Shown here: piece after piece, positions 42,352 to 51,373 of the stretch
Layout: each line of letters opens with the position of its first letter
Numbering within the stretch: position 1 is the first letter of the stretch
NCBI GenBank assembly: GCA_044220975.1
Contig: JBGAPZ010000013.1
Span: forward strand, 1 to 64,000
Reading direction: 5' to 3'
DNA: 64,000 nt
From: SZUA-430 sp044220975
GTDB lineage: Bacteria; Pseudomonadota; Alphaproteobacteria; Micropepsales; Micropepsaceae
Translations under genes and position numbers: made by a program
The notes under the pieces: model-generated
The model's database searches: none
Told to the model about the DNA's origin: nothing
Seen by the model: only the letters and a program-made list of their open reading frames with translations

Positions 42352-43263
42352 TTAGAACTTGAACGGTGCCGCGAGTTCCGCGTCGGTGAGGGCGATGGCC
42401 GGGGCGGGGCCGGTGTCTTTGAGGATTTGCTTGGCGAGGAGGGCGCTTACGGGGCCGAGGACCGTGAAGTGGCTGGCGCGGGGGACGAGGTGAAAGCGGA
42501 GGTTCGGGTTGGTACTGGCCGCTTGCATGGCGGCGAGCGCTTTCGCGTTGCCGTTTTCGCCTTCGATGATGAAGGTGGGCGACTTGATTGCGTTGAGGAA
42601 GCGGATCGGGGCGCGTCGATCGAGGTCGTCTTGGCCGGCCACCTGCACGCCGAGCGCCGCCATGTACGTTTTGCTTGGGGTGGCCATTGGGCCGAAGGCG
42701 AAGGCGGCTCTGAATTGCGTGGTCGTTGTCATGGTCAGCAGCACGAGCGTGCCGCCGGTCGAATGGCCGCCGAGATACACGCGCGCGGGGTCGACGTATG
42801 GGAGGCGCGCGAGGTAGTCGCCGGCCGCCTTTACATCGTCGACTTCGCCGTAAAGACCTTCGCGCTCACCGGGGTTGTCGTTTCCACCGCGCAGCGACAC
42901 CACCATGAGCACGATGCCGGCTTTACGGAATGCCGTGGCGGATTGATCGTTCGTCGGGTCTTGCTCCGTCCACATGTCGCCGATCGCGGCGCTGTCGCCG
43001 CCGCCGATCCAGACGATCGCGGGGTGTTTGGCGCTGCCTTTCGGCGTAGGCGTCAGATAGGCGGCGAGGTCGCCCGGCGGTGCCGGATAGCGGACGAGTT
43101 CGAAGGTGCCGGCTGGTGGAGTTGGTGGTGCGTCGTCGGATTGGCTTCTTCCGACGACACCCGCGTCGTGGCCGCGCCGCGCGTCGGTCAAGGATTGGTC
43201 GGCGGCGATGGCGGCGCCGAACGAGACGGCGAAGGCCACGGCCAAGAGTGAAGCTCGGAACAT
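42352..43263 (-). CDS. Secreted alpha/beta hydrolase
   Basis: This 303-residue protein starts at the ATG at 43263, one base after the rhomboid stop, and has a signal peptide (residues 1-21, AIAA-D). The nucleophile elbow is GGHSTGG, the oxyanion region is VWIGGGDS, an acidic candidate lies in IEGENGN and the catalytic histidine in PRASHFTV. It resembles dienelactone hydrolase or prolyl-oligopeptidase-like esterases. The substrate is unknown. It is probably co-transcribed with the rhomboid gene. Confidence 0.84.
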   Translation of the reverse strand: MFRASLLAVAFAVSFGAAIAADQSLTDARRGHDAGVVGRSQSDDAPPTPPAGTFELVRYPAPPGDLAAYLTPTPKGSAKHPAIVWIGGGDSAAIGDMWTEQDPTNDQSATAFRKAGIVLMVVSLRGGNDNPGEREGLYGEVDDVKAAGDYLARLPYVDPARVYLGGHSTGGTLVLLTMTTTTQFRAAFAFGPMATPSKTYMAALGVQVAGQDDLDRRAPIRFLNAIKSPTFIIEGENGNAKALAAMQAASTNPNLRFHLVPRASHFTVLGPVSALLAKQILKDTGPAPAIALTDAELAAPFKF

Positions 43264-43264
43264 G

Positions 43265-43951
43265 TCACTTCTCTCTGTTTCGGATTTCCATGATGTGTTG
43301 TTGCTCGATGCGCCGGCGCCAGGTCGCGACATCGCTGAAATCGACGGGGCCGGCGCGGCCGACGAGCAGCGGGCGGATAACGAGCAAATAGTAAAGTGCC
43401 CCCGTCAGTGCGCCGCCGAGATGCGCGCCGTGACCGATGGGTAACCCGCCACCCTCCGTTTGTGCGATCAGACCGACGATGTCGAGACCGACGAACACCG
43501 CGACGCCGACAAGTGCCGGCATTGGAATAATGCCGAGCAGCAGCAAGCGCGCCTCAGGATAGAGGAATGCAAATAGCAGGATGACGCCGGAGATAGCGCC
43601 GGATGCGCCGAGTGCCGGGAGTTCCGGATGTCCGAGCAGGAACGCCGACACGGCTGCGTGGCCGAGCGAAGCTACGATCGCGGCTGTCAAGTAGAACGTG
43701 ACGTAGCGGGTAGAGCCGATGGTCGCCTCTACGATCGGGCCAAAGGTCGCCAGCACGTACATGTTCAAGAAGAAGTGGAGGAAGATCAGATGCGAGAATT
43801 CGGACGACAGCAGTGTCCACCAGCGGCCGGCAGCGAGCCCGTCGGCACTGACGAGGAAGTTCTCGATCATGAACGGGCTTTGACCGAGATAGAGCCAAGC
43901 CGCGAAGACCGCAGCGTTGAGAATGAGGAGCGTGAATGTGACGGGGCGCAT
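43265..43951 (-). CDS. Rhomboid-family intramembrane serine protease
   Basis: This 228-residue protein has six predicted membrane spans. The catalytic serine is Ser117 in GASGAISG, the catalytic histidine is His177 in GAHLGGAL, and HFFLNMYVL matches the H-x-x-x-N motif that supports the oxyanion hole. It cleaves substrates within the inner membrane. The neighbouring secreted hydrolase starts one base after its stop. Confidence 0.93.
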   Translation of the reverse strand: MRPVTFTLLILNAAVFAAWLYLGQSPFMIENFLVSADGLAAGRWWTLLSSEFSHLIFLHFFLNMYVLATFGPIVEATIGSTRYVTFYLTAAIVASLGHAAVSAFLLGHPELPALGASGAISGVILLFAFLYPEARLLLLGIIPMPALVGVAVFVGLDIVGLIAQTEGGGLPIGHGAHLGGALTGALYYLLVIRPLLVGRAGPVDFSDVATWRRRIEQQHIMEIRNREK

Positions 43952-44017
43952 TGAGACACTGTAGCCTAGCTACGGCAGTTGCGCATGTTCCCAATCGCGT
44001 TATAGCGTCGTGTTCAG

Positions 44018-44401
44018 ATGACAGCGTCCGATCCCGAAACCGTACTCTACCGCGTGTTCTCGCAGCGGTTTCCGACGGAAGATGCTTGTCTGGATCATCT
44101 GCTCAGCCTTCGCTATGGGCGTAGGGGTCCGTGTCCAAAATGCGGGCGGGTGACGACGTTTCATCGGCTGAAGCGGGCACCGGCTTACGTCTGCCAGTGG
44201 TGCGCCTATCACATCCATCCAAAAGCGGGGACGCCGTTCGCACGCACACGCACGCCGCTGCAGGATTGGTTCTATGTAATGTTTCTTTACTGCGTCGGGC
44301 ATAAGCGGATGACCGCGCGCGAAGTGCAACGGCAGCTCGCTGTGACCTACAAGACCGCGTGGCGGATCGCGCACGAGATCAATACGCATCTTGCAATGTG
44401 A
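44018..44401 (+). CDS. IS1595-type transposase N-terminal fragment or domesticated Zn-ribbon protein
   Basis: This 127-residue protein matches the N-terminal part of IS1595/ISXO2-family transposases: FPTEDACLDHLLSLRYG, a zinc ribbon with Cys39, Cys42, Cys59 and Cys62, the KAGTPFARTRTPLQDWF segment and a helix-turn-helix (MTAREVQRQLAVTYKTAWRIAH). The frame ends at a clean TGA just where the DDE nuclease domain should begin, and no DDE sequence follows in the next 180 bp. No terminal inverted repeats were found. It is either an old remnant or a DNA-binding protein derived from a transposase. Confidence 0.82.
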   Translation: MTASDPETVLYRVFSQRFPTEDACLDHLLSLRYGRRGPCPKCGRVTTFHRLKRAPAYVCQWCAYHIHPKAGTPFARTRTPLQDWFYVMFLYCVGHKRMTAREVQRQLAVTYKTAWRIAHEINTHLAM

Positions 44402-44578
44402 CTTCCGTGCACTTGCGGGAGCGCGTCGGGCAAAGGCATAGTCTTCGTGAGGCAAGAGGGATTTCCTCCGCATGTGTGGTGTCATTCGCATCCGCTAGCT
44501 GACTTTCAGCTCGCGCTCGGAGCCCGCCCAGGGTGAGCGAGCGTTCGCGTCCTCCTCCTCGTTTTTCACGGCAGGTTT

Positions 44579-45715
44579 ATGGCTTACTTGGCGAACAGCG
44601 CGGTCAATCGCGTCAATGTGCACTATGCGTTTCAAGCGTTCGCGTCGGCGGGTGCGGGCACGTTCTTGCTCGTCTATTTCGTGCGGGCGGGCTTGAGCGT
44701 GCCGCAGGCGTTGTTGGCGCTGGCGGCGATCATTCTCGGGCGCTTCGTTTCGCGGCCGCTGCTGTTGCCGATCGCGAAACGGTATGGGGTCAAGACGACG
44801 CTGATCATCGGGACACTGGTGCTTGCGGCACAGTATCCGGCTGCGGCGTTGATCGACGGGCTGTCGGTCGGGCTGGTTCTCAGATGCGTGTTTTCGGCGC
44901 TCGGCGATGCGTTCTATTGGACGAGCTATCACGCATATTTTTCTTCACTCGGCGACAGCGAGCATCGCGGGCATCAAATCAGCGCGCGCGAAGCGATCGT
45001 CGCTTTGGTGGGGATCGTTGCGCCGGTCGTGGGCACCTGGGGCTTGGTCACGTTCGGGCCGCTCGTCACATTCGCTGCGGCGGGGATTGTCCAGGCGCTC
45101 GCCGTGCTGCCGCTACTTAAACTGCCGGCGGTTGCCGTTCGGACGTCGGTGCCCCGCGCGTTCACCCACGCATTTCGCGGTGCACGGATCTTCGTCGTCC
45201 ACGGTTGGTTCACGGGTGCCTATGTCCTCGTATGGTGGATCGCGCTCTTCGTCGCGCTCGACAAAAGCTACGCGTCGTTCGGCGGTGCGATGACAATTGC
45301 GGCAATCGCCGGAGCTATGGGCGGATTGCTGCTTGGTAAGGGCATCGACGCGGGGCACGGCGCGCGGGTGGTCGTCTTTGTGTTTGTGGGGATGGCGGCG
45401 GCGATTTTCTTGCGGGGGACGAGCCTTAGCAACCCGGCGGTCGCGATCGCGGCGAATGTGATCGGTGTGTTTGCGATGTGCTTCTATGTTCCGGTGTTGA
45501 TGACGGTGATCTACAATTTGGCCAAAGCGTCGCCGTGTCCGCTCAGATTTCACATTGTGACGGAAAGCGGATGGGATGTCGGATGCTTTTCCGTGTGCGT
45601 GATTGCCGCCGGGATTGCGTATGGCGGCGGGCCGCTCGGCGCTGCCGTTTTGCTCGCGTTGCCGGCGGTTGTCGTCATGGCGTTTATGCTGCGGCGGCAA
45701 TACGCGCCGGCTTGA
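44579..45715 (+). CDS. MFS-like transporter
   Basis: This 378-residue protein has 11 or 12 hydrophobic segments and the MFS twofold pattern, with an RPLLLPIAKRYGVK loop between helices 2 and 3. I cannot name a subfamily or substrate. It ends 4 bp before the stop of a second, convergent MFS gene. Confidence 0.78.
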   Translation: MAYLANSAVNRVNVHYAFQAFASAGAGTFLLVYFVRAGLSVPQALLALAAIILGRFVSRPLLLPIAKRYGVKTTLIIGTLVLAAQYPAAALIDGLSVGLVLRCVFSALGDAFYWTSYHAYFSSLGDSEHRGHQISAREAIVALVGIVAPVVGTWGLVTFGPLVTFAAAGIVQALAVLPLLKLPAVAVRTSVPRAFTHAFRGARIFVVHGWFTGAYVLVWWIALFVALDKSYASFGGAMTIAAIAGAMGGLLLGKGIDAGHGARVVVFVFVGMAAAIFLRGTSLSNPAVAIAANVIGVFAMCFYVPVLMTVIYNLAKASPCPLRFHIVTESGWDVGCFSVCVIAAGIAYGGGPLGAAVLLALPAVVVMAFMLRRQYAPA

Positions 45716-45718
45716 CGA

Positions 45719-46915
45719 TTATGCGTGCAGTTCTTCTGGCGGCTTCACATTGCGGAAGCTGTAGAGTAGCGCGAGATCGTAGAGCGTCTTGAGAACGCCG
45801 CAGAGGATTAGAGGGGCGGCGGTATAGCCCGCGGCGTAGAGGGCGCCTGCGAGAGCCGGGCTTGCGGCAGCGGCGAGGCTTCGTGGGACTGCCGTGAAGC
45901 TGGCTGCCGCCATACGCTCTTCCGGGGTTACGACCGCCATCACGTAGGATGAGCGCGCGGGCACATCCATTTGCGAAAGTGCGGCGCGAAAGGCGAGGAG
46001 GGCGAGCGCCGCTTCAAGCGTCGGCGCGACGGCCGCACCGATCAGCGCGAGGTTTGCCGGAATGTGCGTCCAAACCATCGTGTTCACAAGGCCGAACCGG
46101 GTGCCGAGCCGGCCAGCGATGGGGAGCGAGACGGCGCCGAGCAACCCGGTGACGAGAAAGAACGTCGCCGCGGTTGTCAGCGAGAGACCGAATTTGTCGA
46201 ACAACCAAAGCGCCATCAGCGCTTGTACGACAAAACCTCCTGCGAAAGAGTCGATCGCAAAGAGCGTCGTGAGTTTGAGCACGATTGCGCGGGAGGCGCC
46301 GAGCGGTTTTGCTGCGGCGTGTTCCGTCGTTTCGCCGTTGCGCGGGATCGTCGCGTAGATCGCGCCTCCGGTAACGCCCAACGCGGCGTAGACGACGAAC
46401 ATGATTTGCAGCGCTTCGAGGGGCGCGAGGCCGAACCTTGTCATCGCGTCGGGCGCGGCAGCAGCGAACGCGCCGACGGCGGCCGCGAGTGCGCCGATCA
46501 AGCTGTAGCGTGCAAAGGTCTTTGTGCGCTCTTTGTCAGGCGTCGCGTGCGCGATGAGTGCGTGTTCTAACGGTACGAAGATCGAGACGGACCCTGCGCT
46601 TGGATTGATCGTGCCGACGAAGGCAATCAAGAATACGAACGCGGCGACGCTGGATGCTGCGAGCGCGATGCCGGTTGCGGCCATCAACGCGGACGCTGCG
46701 ATCAATAGCGTGCGCCTTGGATAACGCGGGCCGATGAAGCCGATGCCCAAGGTCGCCAACGCCGAGCCGAGCAAGGCGAGCGTTGCGACGGTGCCGATCT
46801 CGAATGCATCAAGGCCGCGGGCTGCGAGGTAGACGGGCAGCAGCAGTGCCACAAAGCCGTCCCCGAAATCGCGCAGTGCGCGCGCGACGTATATCTTCGT
46901 TGCTGTCGTGACCAT
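45719..46915 (-). CDS. MFS transporter
   Basis: This 398-residue protein has twelve hydrophobic segments, with GFIGPRYPRRTLL between helices 2 and 3 and GRLGTRFGLVNTM at the corresponding place in the second half. The sequence is compatible with drug or metabolite efflux, but no substrate can be named. It converges on another MFS gene with a 3-bp gap. Confidence 0.85.
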   Translation of the reverse strand: MVTTATKIYVARALRDFGDGFVALLLPVYLAARGLDAFEIGTVATLALLGSALATLGIGFIGPRYPRRTLLIAASALMAATGIALAASSVAAFVFLIAFVGTINPSAGSVSIFVPLEHALIAHATPDKERTKTFARYSLIGALAAAVGAFAAAAPDAMTRFGLAPLEALQIMFVVYAALGVTGGAIYATIPRNGETTEHAAAKPLGASRAIVLKLTTLFAIDSFAGGFVVQALMALWLFDKFGLSLTTAATFFLVTGLLGAVSLPIAGRLGTRFGLVNTMVWTHIPANLALIGAAVAPTLEAALALLAFRAALSQMDVPARSSYVMAVVTPEERMAAASFTAVPRSLAAAASPALAGALYAAGYTAAPLILCGVLKTLYDLALLYSFRNVKPPEELHA

Positions 46916-47051
46916 GTGGCCGCCCCATGCGCCTCGTTCGATGGCGCCTTTCAGAACGGTGCTTGGACGCGTGCGCGTCGTTGCGATGGGAGACCGCGTG
47001 ACCCCAACACGGTCAGACTACGGCCGGCCGAAGGTTCGAAGCAACGAACGC

Positions 47052-47225
47052 TTATGACTTGGTGGAGGACTGGGCGTTTCGTGCGCGGCTCTTCTTTTTC
47101 GTCCGCTTGGACGAAGGGCTTGGCGAGGCCGTGGCTGCGGGCTTTGGCGCCATGGCGGCGAGCAGGCGGTCGAAGCGGGCCATGGCTTCCTGCGGCCTAC
47201 GGCCGGTGAGGTGTTTTGGCTTCAT
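47052..47225 (-). CDS. Small basic protein (57 residues), unknown
   Basis: This short frame begins at the ATG at 47225 with TGGAGCG eight bases upstream. The N-terminus (RPQEAMARFDRLLAAMAP) is a plausible amphipathic helix, followed by an Ala/Pro linker and a Lys/Arg-rich tail (KRTKKKSRAR). The composition is more protein-like than the frames opposite it. It is divergent from recA. I do not recognise a family, and expression is unproven. Confidence 0.5.
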   Translation of the reverse strand: MKPKHLTGRRPQEAMARFDRLLAAMAPKPAATASPSPSSKRTKKKSRARNAQSSTKS

Positions 47226-47455
47226 TGGTTTCGCTCCACAGCGCAGGCCTCAGCGGACGAACTGTGCATTAATTGTTCTACGTTGTCGAAGGGGATAATT
47301 TTTGTACGCTCTTGAGGGAACTTAAGCCGAACTTGAGTCTGAAATGTGTTGTATTTCAATATGTTAACTATGGATTGCGAAAACAGAACGAACGGCGTAC
47401 ATGTCCTTGCGTTGCAGGCACAGACCCTAAAGTGAAATAAGGAGCAGGACACCCA
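47226..47455 (+). promoter_or_regulatory. recA promoter region
   Basis: This 230-bp region separates the small ORF from recA. It contains the LexA box at 47318-47332, directly followed by a TTGAGT that could serve as -35, and an AAGGAG ribosome site eleven bases before the recA ATG. The AT-rich stretch from 47295 to 47375 fits a promoter. Confidence 0.7.
47318..47332 (+). promoter_or_regulatory. LexA (SOS) box upstream of recA
   Basis: GAAC-TTAAGCC-GAAC is a perfect match to the alphaproteobacterial LexA site GAAC-N7-GAAC. It ends 123 bp upstream of the recA start, so recA is probably SOS-induced. No lexA gene is in the window. Confidence 0.88.
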
Positions 47456-48538
47456 ATGAGCACCGCACTTCGCGTCGTAGAACAGCAGGGCGATATGGAC
47501 CGTAAGAAAGCACTGGAAGCGGCTTTGAGCCAGATCGACCGCGCCTTCGGCAAGGGCTCGGTGATGAAACTCGGCGCGAACCAGAAGATCGCCGAAATCG
47601 AGTCGGTTTCGACCGGGTCTTTGGGCCTTGATATCGCGCTTGGGATCGGCGGCTTGCCGCGTGGCCGGGTGATCGAAGTCTACGGGCCGGAATCCTCGGG
47701 CAAGACGACGCTCTCGCTGCATATCGTGGCGGAGGTTCAGAAGGCGGGCGGGGTTGCAGCGTTCGTCGACGCGGAGCATGCGCTCGACATCGGGTATGCC
47801 AAGAAGCTGGGCGTGGATATCGGCGAACTTTTGGTGTCGCAGCCGGACACAGGCGAGCAGGCGCTTGAGATCACCGACACGCTCGTGCGCTCCGGTGCGG
47901 TCGATATCGTGGTCATCGACTCGGTCGCGGCGCTGACGCCGAAGGCCGAAATCGAAGGCGAGATGGGCGATTCGCTGCCGGGCTTGCAGGCGCGGTTGAT
48001 GAGCCAGGCGTTGCGCAAGCTTACGGCCTCGATCTCGCGCTCGAATACGATCGTGCTCTTTATCAATCAGATCCGCATGAAGATCGGCGTCATGTTCGGC
48101 AACCCGGAAACGACGACCGGCGGCAATGCGCTGAAATTCTATTCTTCCGTGCGTTTGGATATCCGCCGCATCGGCGCGATCAAAGAGAAGGACGATGTGG
48201 TCGGCAGCCAGACGCGCGTCAAAGTGGTCAAGAACAAGGTTGCGCCGCCGTTCCGGCAGGTTGAATTCGACATCATGTACGGCTCCGGCATTTCCAAAAC
48301 GGGCGAGCTGGTCGATTTGGGCTCGAAGGCTGGGATCATCGAGAAGTCGGGGTCTTGGTTTTCTTACGACAACCAGCGGATCGGGCAGGGCCGGGAGAAT
48401 GCGAAAGCTTTCTTGGCGGAGAACCCCGACATTGCGGCCAAGATCGAAGCTGCGGTCCGCGCGAATGCCGGGATTCTCAGTAACGCGCTCGCCACATCGC
48501 CCGACAAGAGCGCCGGCGACGATGACGACGAGGAATAG
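47456..48538 (+). CDS. recA: Recombinase A
   Basis: This 360-residue protein has the RecA Walker A motif GPESSGKTT (77-85), the VVIDSVAALTPKAEIEGEMGD segment, the L2/MAW-region NQIRMKIGVMFGNPETTTGGNALKFY, and an acidic C-terminal tail. It forms filaments on single-stranded DNA for homologous recombination and stimulates LexA self-cleavage. An SOS box lies upstream, and alaS follows after a terminator-like hairpin. Confidence 0.99.
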   Translation: MSTALRVVEQQGDMDRKKALEAALSQIDRAFGKGSVMKLGANQKIAEIESVSTGSLGLDIALGIGGLPRGRVIEVYGPESSGKTTLSLHIVAEVQKAGGVAAFVDAEHALDIGYAKKLGVDIGELLVSQPDTGEQALEITDTLVRSGAVDIVVIDSVAALTPKAEIEGEMGDSLPGLQARLMSQALRKLTASISRSNTIVLFINQIRMKIGVMFGNPETTTGGNALKFYSSVRLDIRRIGAIKEKDDVVGSQTRVKVVKNKVAPPFRQVEFDIMYGSGISKTGELVDLGSKAGIIEKSGSWFSYDNQRIGQGRENAKAFLAENPDIAAKIEAAVRANAGILSNALATSPDKSAGDDDDEE

Positions 48539-48601
48539 GCGTCGTCCCTCTTAACGCAATTCTCTCCACCCCCTCAGTGCCCCCCCAAAGTGGAGAGATT
48601 A

Positions 48602-48640
48602 GGCCCGGACCTTCCCCCCAAGGTCCGGGCCGTCCTATTT
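48602..48640 (+). terminator. Terminator-like hairpin between recA and alaS
   Basis: GGCCCGGACCTT (48602-48613) and AAGGTCCGGGCC (48620-48631) form a perfect 12-bp stem around six cytosines. The following GTCCTATTT is only a weak T-tract. Confidence 0.75.
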
Positions 48641-48727
48641 GTGCGCGCCGCGTCGCCTGGACAGGGCCGGAAGGGGCCGATACATCCGGTCATCAACATT
48701 CCAGATTTCAGGCTGATTTGAGCCGCC

Positions 48728-51370
48728 ATGACCGCTCTGAACGACATTCGCTCGACGTTTCTCGACTACTTCGGCCGCCACGGCCATGAGGCTGTGGCCT
48801 CGTCGCCGTTGGTGCCGCGGAACGACCCGACTCTCATGTTCACGAATGCGGGCATGGTGCAGTTCAAGAACGTTTTCACCGGCGCCGAGAAACGGCCTTA
48901 TTCGCGCGCGGTCTCGTCGCAAAAATGCGTGCGTGCCGGCGGCAAGCACAACGACCTCGACAACGTCGGCTACACGTCGCGTCATCACACGTTCTTCGAG
49001 ATGCTCGGCAACTTCTCCTTCGGCGACTACTTCAAGGATGTCGCGATCGAGCTTGCGTGGAACCTGATCACGAAGGAGTTCAAGCTCGACACGAAGCGCC
49101 TTCTGGTCACGGTCTATTCCGAGGACGACGAGGCGGCCGCGCTTTGGAAGAAGATCGCGGGGTTTCCCGAGTCCAAGATCATACGCATTCCGACCTCCGA
49201 CAATTTCTGGTCGATGGGCGACACGGGGCCGTGCGGGCCGTGTTCTGAAATCTTCTACGACTACGGCGATACCGTGCAGGGCGGACCACCGGGTTCTCCG
49301 GATCAGGATGGCGACCGGTTCGTGGAATTCTGGAACCTCGTCTTCATGCAGTTCGACCAGGTGGCAGGCGGAAAGCGCACGCCGCTGCCGAAGCCATCGA
49401 TCGACACCGGCATGGGGCTTGAGCGCATTTCCTCGATCCTGCAGGGCAAGACTGATAACTACGACACGGATTTGTTCCGCCGGTTGATCGACGCTTCGGC
49501 GCAAGCGACCGGGCAGCACGCGAACGGTGCGCATGCGGCTTCGCATCGCGTAATTGCGGATCACTTGCGCGCGTCGTCGTTCCTGATCGCCGACGGCGTG
49601 ACGCCGTCGAACGAAGGGCGCGGCTATGTGCTTCGCCGGATCATGCGCCGCGCGATGCGCCATGCGCATATCTTGGGGGCGAAGGAGCCGTTGATGTGGC
49701 GGCTTGTGCCTGTGCTCGTGGGCGAGATGGGAGCTGCATATCCGGAACTCGGTCGCGCGCAACCGCTGATCACCGAGGCACTGAAGCTCGAAGAAACGAA
49801 GTTCCGTCAGACGCTGGAACGCGGGTTGAAGCTGCTCGACGAAGCGACCGGCGGTATGGGCGAGGGCAAGACGTTGCCAGGCGATGTCGCGTTCAAGCTC
49901 TACGACACGTTCGGCTTTCCGTACGACCTGACCGAAGATGCGCTGCGCGGCCGCGGGATCGGCGTCGACAAGGCCGGCTTTGACGCTGCGATGGCGAGGC
50001 AGAAAGAAGAGGCGCGTGCGGCCTGGAAGGGCTCGGGCGAGGCAGCAACCGAAGGCGTATGGTTCGAATTGCGCGAAAAGGTCGGTGCGACGGAATTCTT
50101 GGGTTACGACACGGAAGCGGCGGAAGGCGTCGTTACCGCTTTGGTGAAGGGTGGCAAGCCTGTCACGTCGCTCAGTGCGGGCGATGAGGGCCAAGTCATC
50201 GTAAATCAGACTCCGTTCTACGGCGAATCCGGCGGCCAGGTCGGCGATGAAGGAGCGATGTTCACGGCAGCAGGCGCGGAGTTTTCGGTTAGCGACACGC
50301 AAAAGAAGCTAGGCGATATGCACGTCCACATCGGAAAGCTCAATCGCGGAGCGCTGAAGGTGGGCGATGTGGTCGACTTGCGTGTTGACGGCGTGCGGCG
50401 AACGGCGACGCGGGCGAACCATTCTGCGACGCACTTGTTGCATGAAGCGCTTAGGCGTGTGCTTGGCCCGCATGTGACGCAAAAGGGTTCGTTGGTCGGC
50501 CCCGAAAAGTTGCGCTTCGACTTCAGCCACCCGAAGGCAGTGACCGAGGCCGAGGTTGCGGCGATCGAAACCATGGTCAACGACATGGTGCGCGCGAACG
50601 ATGACGTCGTCACGAGGCTGATGACGCCGGAAAAGGCGATCGAGCAAGGGGCGATGGCGCTCTTCGGCGAGAAGTACGGCGATGAAGTTCGTGTGCTGTC
50701 GATGGGCGCGAACGAGGGCAAGACTTATTCGGTTGAGCTTTGCGGCGGTACGCATGTGCGGCGGCTGGGCGACATCGGGTTGATGAAGATCGTCGGCGAG
50801 AGTGCGGTAGCAGCCGGCGTCAGGCGCGTGGAGGCGCTGACCGGCGCAGGTGCGCTTGCCTATCTGAACGAGCAGCACCGCCTTGTCCGCGAAGCCGCGT
50901 CGGCTATGCGCGCGTCGCCGGCGGACCTGCCGGATCGCATCTCGCAGCTGCTGGAGGAGCGCAAGAAGCTTGAGCGCGATCTTTCGGATGCACGCCGGCA
51001 GCTGGCGATGGGCGGCGGCGGTGGACCAGCGAACGACACGGCTGACATCGGCGGTGTGAAGCTGATGGCGCGCGTCGTCGAGGGCGTCGAACCGAAGGAC
51101 CTGCGCTCGCTCGTCGATCAGGCGAAGCAGCAGATCGGCTCCGGCGTCGTTGTGTTCGCGACCGCCGCTGACGGTAAGGCTGCGATAGCGGTGGGTGTCA
51201 CGGAAGATCTGGCAAAGCGCCTCAACGCGGTCGAGCTTTTGAAGAAGGGTGTCGAAGCGGTCGGCGGGAAGGGCGGCGGCGGGCGGCCCGACATGGCGCA
51301 AGGTGGCGGACCGGACGGTGCCAAGTTGCAGGCGGCGCTGGACGCGATCGCTGCCGCTATGAAGGCTTAA
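48728..51370 (+). CDS. alaS: Alanyl-tRNA synthetase
   Basis: This 880-residue protein has the full AlaRS layout: the class II aminoacylation core with FTNAGMVQFKNVF and KCVRAGGKHNDLDNVG, the editing domain with NHSATHLLHEALR and CGGTHV, and a C-Ala domain with a glycine-rich stretch near 870. It charges tRNA-Ala and hydrolyses mischarged species. It lies directly downstream of recA, an order common in proteobacteria, but is separated from it by a terminator-like hairpin. Confidence 0.99.
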   Translation: MTALNDIRSTFLDYFGRHGHEAVASSPLVPRNDPTLMFTNAGMVQFKNVFTGAEKRPYSRAVSSQKCVRAGGKHNDLDNVGYTSRHHTFFEMLGNFSFGDYFKDVAIELAWNLITKEFKLDTKRLLVTVYSEDDEAAALWKKIAGFPESKIIRIPTSDNFWSMGDTGPCGPCSEIFYDYGDTVQGGPPGSPDQDGDRFVEFWNLVFMQFDQVAGGKRTPLPKPSIDTGMGLERISSILQGKTDNYDTDLFRRLIDASAQATGQHANGAHAASHRVIADHLRASSFLIADGVTPSNEGRGYVLRRIMRRAMRHAHILGAKEPLMWRLVPVLVGEMGAAYPELGRAQPLITEALKLEETKFRQTLERGLKLLDEATGGMGEGKTLPGDVAFKLYDTFGFPYDLTEDALRGRGIGVDKAGFDAAMARQKEEARAAWKGSGEAATEGVWFELREKVGATEFLGYDTEAAEGVVTALVKGGKPVTSLSAGDEGQVIVNQTPFYGESGGQVGDEGAMFTAAGAEFSVSDTQKKLGDMHVHIGKLNRGALKVGDVVDLRVDGVRRTATRANHSATHLLHEALRRVLGPHVTQKGSLVGPEKLRFDFSHPKAVTEAEVAAIETMVNDMVRANDDVVTRLMTPEKAIEQGAMALFGEKYGDEVRVLSMGANEGKTYSVELCGGTHVRRLGDIGLMKIVGESAVAAGVRRVEALTGAGALAYLNEQHRLVREAASAMRASPADLPDRISQLLEERKKLERDLSDARRQLAMGGGGGPANDTADIGGVKLMARVVEGVEPKDLRSLVDQAKQQIGSGVVVFATAADGKAAIAVGVTEDLAKRLNAVELLKKGVEAVGGKGGGGRPDMAQGGGPDGAKLQAALDAIAAAMKA

Positions 51371-51373
51371 GTG

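Noticed and set aside
48635..50302. 555-codon minus-strand ORF opposite alaS
   Set aside because: Antisense shadow of an unmistakable alanyl-tRNA synthetase in a GC-rich genome.
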